17,555 bases of DNA from JBGPBY01 sp041481485 (GTDB lineage Bacteria > Acidobacteriota > Terriglobia > 20CM-2-55-15). Location: NCBI GenBank assembly GCA_041481485.1, contig JBGPBY010000105.1:1-17555 (forward strand). The letters are read 5' to 3'. Under the pieces are notes generated by a model. That model saw nothing but the letters and a program-made list of their open reading frames with translations. It was not told the origin of the DNA and searched no databases. A program made the position numbers and the translations under genes. This document shows, one piece after another, positions 16,552 through 17,555 of this stretch (the first letter of the stretch is position 1; each line of letters starts with the position of its first letter).

Positions 16552-16567
16552 CTGTTTTGTACAACAG
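16552..16567. promoter_or_regulatory. 16-bp dyad CTGT-N8-ACAG upstream of the operon, candidate operator
   Basis: CTGTTTTGTACAACAG has inverted 5-bp arms (CTGTT / AACAG) around TTGTAC, and it lies 56 bp before the GTG of the first operon gene. The form CTGT-N8-ACAG equals the enterobacterial LexA box, but other phyla use other LexA sites, and an eight-base match is expected by chance about once in four windows of this size. It is best treated as an unassigned operator candidate. No convincing -35/-10 pair is visible in 16496-16609. Confidence 0.3.
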
Positions 16568-16609
16568 AAAAGGGAGGGATTCATAAGTCGTGTCGGAAAC
16601 TTCGACAAG

Positions 16610-17233
16610 TCAATTGCGAAGCGGCAGGCGGCAAACGGTAAGGAGTGAAACGAAGCCGATCGCGATCATGAAAATGGAAGGCGGTTCCGGCAGACCTGTC
16701 ACAGTTTGCGAAAAGGTTCCAACGAATTTCGCGTTGTCGGCGCAATTAATGATGCCTAGACATGGACGCCCAAACAGGCTGTAATCCGCAACGCAGGCCG
16801 ACGTTTGGCACGAAAAAAACAATCCTAGCGATAGAAAGAACATATCAATATTTGAAGTGGTCCCTTGCGCGCTAAAGCGAAATTCAATTTCGTCTCCGGC
16901 TCCGTTTCCCAAAAACATTTCCCCAAATGTGGAAGTTGGACCAGTAAAATCCGTCAAGAAGGGGCCGGGGCTCAGGAGTCCAAGTGGTCCGCCTCCGGAA
17001 AATTGAATGTTAGTGAAGTCCAATACCATTGTGGGAAAGAAGCGTGGATCAAGCTTGAAATCAAAACTCAGTCCGATCGTTTGAGTGCAGGGAGGAACCG
17101 AACAAGTGGGATTAACAGTACTTAAACTAACTTGTATATCGTCATGACCGAGGGTACTTGCTGTTGACACCTCCGGCACCAGAAAGAATCCAATCACGAC
17201 GAACGCCACGCCAGGAAATCGATTCACTTTCAT
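16610..17233 (-). CDS. Secreted PEP-CTERM protein
   Basis: 207 residues, no recognised enzymatic domain. Residues 1-25 form a signal peptide. The C-terminus is a PEP-CTERM sorting tail: LPEPPSIFMIAIGF (181-194) continues as a hydrophobic span to V200 and ends in basic CRLPLRN. Proteins with this tail are exported, cut and anchored by an exosortase in bacteria that make exopolysaccharide. The middle is beta-rich and Gly-rich, with cysteines at 44, 49, 142, 147, 158 and 164 that could pair as disulfides. GAAAGG lies seven bases before ATG 17233. The gene sits 114 nt upstream of the seven-gene operon on the same strand and may be co-transcribed or separate. An exosortase gene is not in this window. 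Confidence 0.8.
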   Translation of the reverse strand: MKVNRFPGVAFVVIGFFLVPEVSTASTLGHDDIQVSLSTVNPTCSVPPCTQTIGLSFDFKLDPRFFPTMVLDFTNIQFSGGGPLGLLSPGPFLTDFTGPTSTFGEMFLGNGAGDEIEFRFSAQGTTSNIDMFFLSLGLFFSCQTSACVADYSLFGRPCLGIINCADNAKFVGTFSQTVTGLPEPPSIFMIAIGFVSLLTVCRLPLRN

Positions 17234-17240
17234 GCTCGCA

Positions 17241-17246
17241 CCTTTC
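17241..17246 (-). promoter_or_regulatory. Shine-Dalgarno site of the PEP-CTERM gene
   Basis: GAAAGG on the minus strand, seven bases before ATG 17233, supports this start and the complete signal peptide that follows. Confidence 0.6.
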
Positions 17247-17324
17247 GCAACTCGAACGTATGAATTGGCAGAAGCGATTATTGTTGCTAAGAATTAGACT
17301 CTTGCGCTCGTTTTTGCAACCATT

Positions 17325-17555
17325 TTATGGATAATCGAATAGGCTGGCTGCACTTTCTTCTTCTCCAGGACAGACGGCGTGCAACCCCCAGGACACGCAA
17401 TCCGCGACCGGCCATCTCTTCCGCGTGCGGCAGAATCTGATCCGCGGATAAGCGGCACAACCTCGCCATCGCTTCAGGCGCTCCCTTGGCGAACACGTCA
17501 TATCCTCCATCGCCCGAATCGACAACGCGTGACATCGCAAGCAATTGGTTCGACA
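17325..17555 (-). pseudogene. Frameshifted and truncated P-type cation ATPase remnant, running off the window edge
   Basis: Only a piece of the nucleotide-binding domain is here: FAKGAPEAMARLC, then GRGLRVLGVAR, both typical of P-type calcium/cation ATPases. The frame is still open at the right window edge, so the 5' part lies outside. After LGVAR (about 17385) the reading frame leaves the family. One frame over it continues as AVCPGEEESAASLFDYP, which matches how these ATPases go on (VLGVARA... then a Phe-Asp segment before the FLGLVGL region). This indicates a single-base loss. That frame stops at TAA (17325-17327), and the rest of the ATPase (hinge, P-loop DG region, last membrane spans) is absent; non-coding DNA and the PEP-CTERM gene follow. 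Confidence 0.7.

Noticed and set aside
16590..16784. 64-codon plus-strand frame upstream of the operon as a small peptide
   Set aside because: It is antisense to the C-terminal coding region of the PEP-CTERM gene and lacks a ribosome site.

Overview
The window looks like a chromosomal segment of a Gram-negative soil or freshwater bacterium, most plausibly an acidobacterium or a relative. This rests on gene content rather than a marker gene: a PQQ dehydrogenase with an embedded cytochrome c, several Tat-exported carbohydrate enzymes, glycine/arginine-rich low-complexity inserts, a PEP-CTERM protein, and a long glycan-type operon. There is no rRNA, tRNA, CRISPR array or intact insertion sequence.

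Region 1 (1-7343) looks like a sugar / sugar-acid module. It starts with a secreted PQQ-dependent dehydrogenase with a cytochrome c domain (87-2396, +). This converges on a Tat-exported beta-helix protein of the pectate-lyase superfamily (2549-4180, -). Between their stop codons lies a 142-bp near-perfect palindromic repeat. Divergent from the beta-helix gene is a two-gene unit: a Tat-exported enolase-superfamily dehydratase resembling the mannonate/galactonate group (4358-5716, +) and, 7 nt later, a lactate-permease-family carrier (5724-7343, +). My reading, which is inference, is that a polysaccharide or sugar is cleaved or oxidised outside the cytoplasm, the acid is dehydrated there, and the product is imported by the carrier.

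Region 2 (7344-7663) is a 320-bp gap between convergent units with no convincing gene.

Region 3 (7664-16495, all -) is a tightly packed seven-gene operon. In transcription order: FAD-dependent protoporphyrinogen-oxidase/UDP-galactopyranose-mutase-like flavoprotein; CapK/PaaK-type adenylate-forming enzyme; radical SAM/SPASM protein; GT28/MGDG-synthase-like glycosyltransferase; class I SAM methyltransferase; second radical SAM/SPASM protein; multi-membrane-span GT-C glycosyltransferase. Four junctions are within 15 nt or less and three overlap. The cluster looks like a pathway for a modified glycan or glycolipid whose product I cannot name, and it is the best candidate here for an undescribed system. 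A 16-bp dyad of the form CTGT-N8-ACAG lies just upstream of its first gene.

Region 4 (16610-17555, -) has a small secreted PEP-CTERM protein, consistent with exosortase/exopolysaccharide biology, and then the degraded tail of a P-type cation ATPase, frameshifted and cut short, which runs off the window's right edge.
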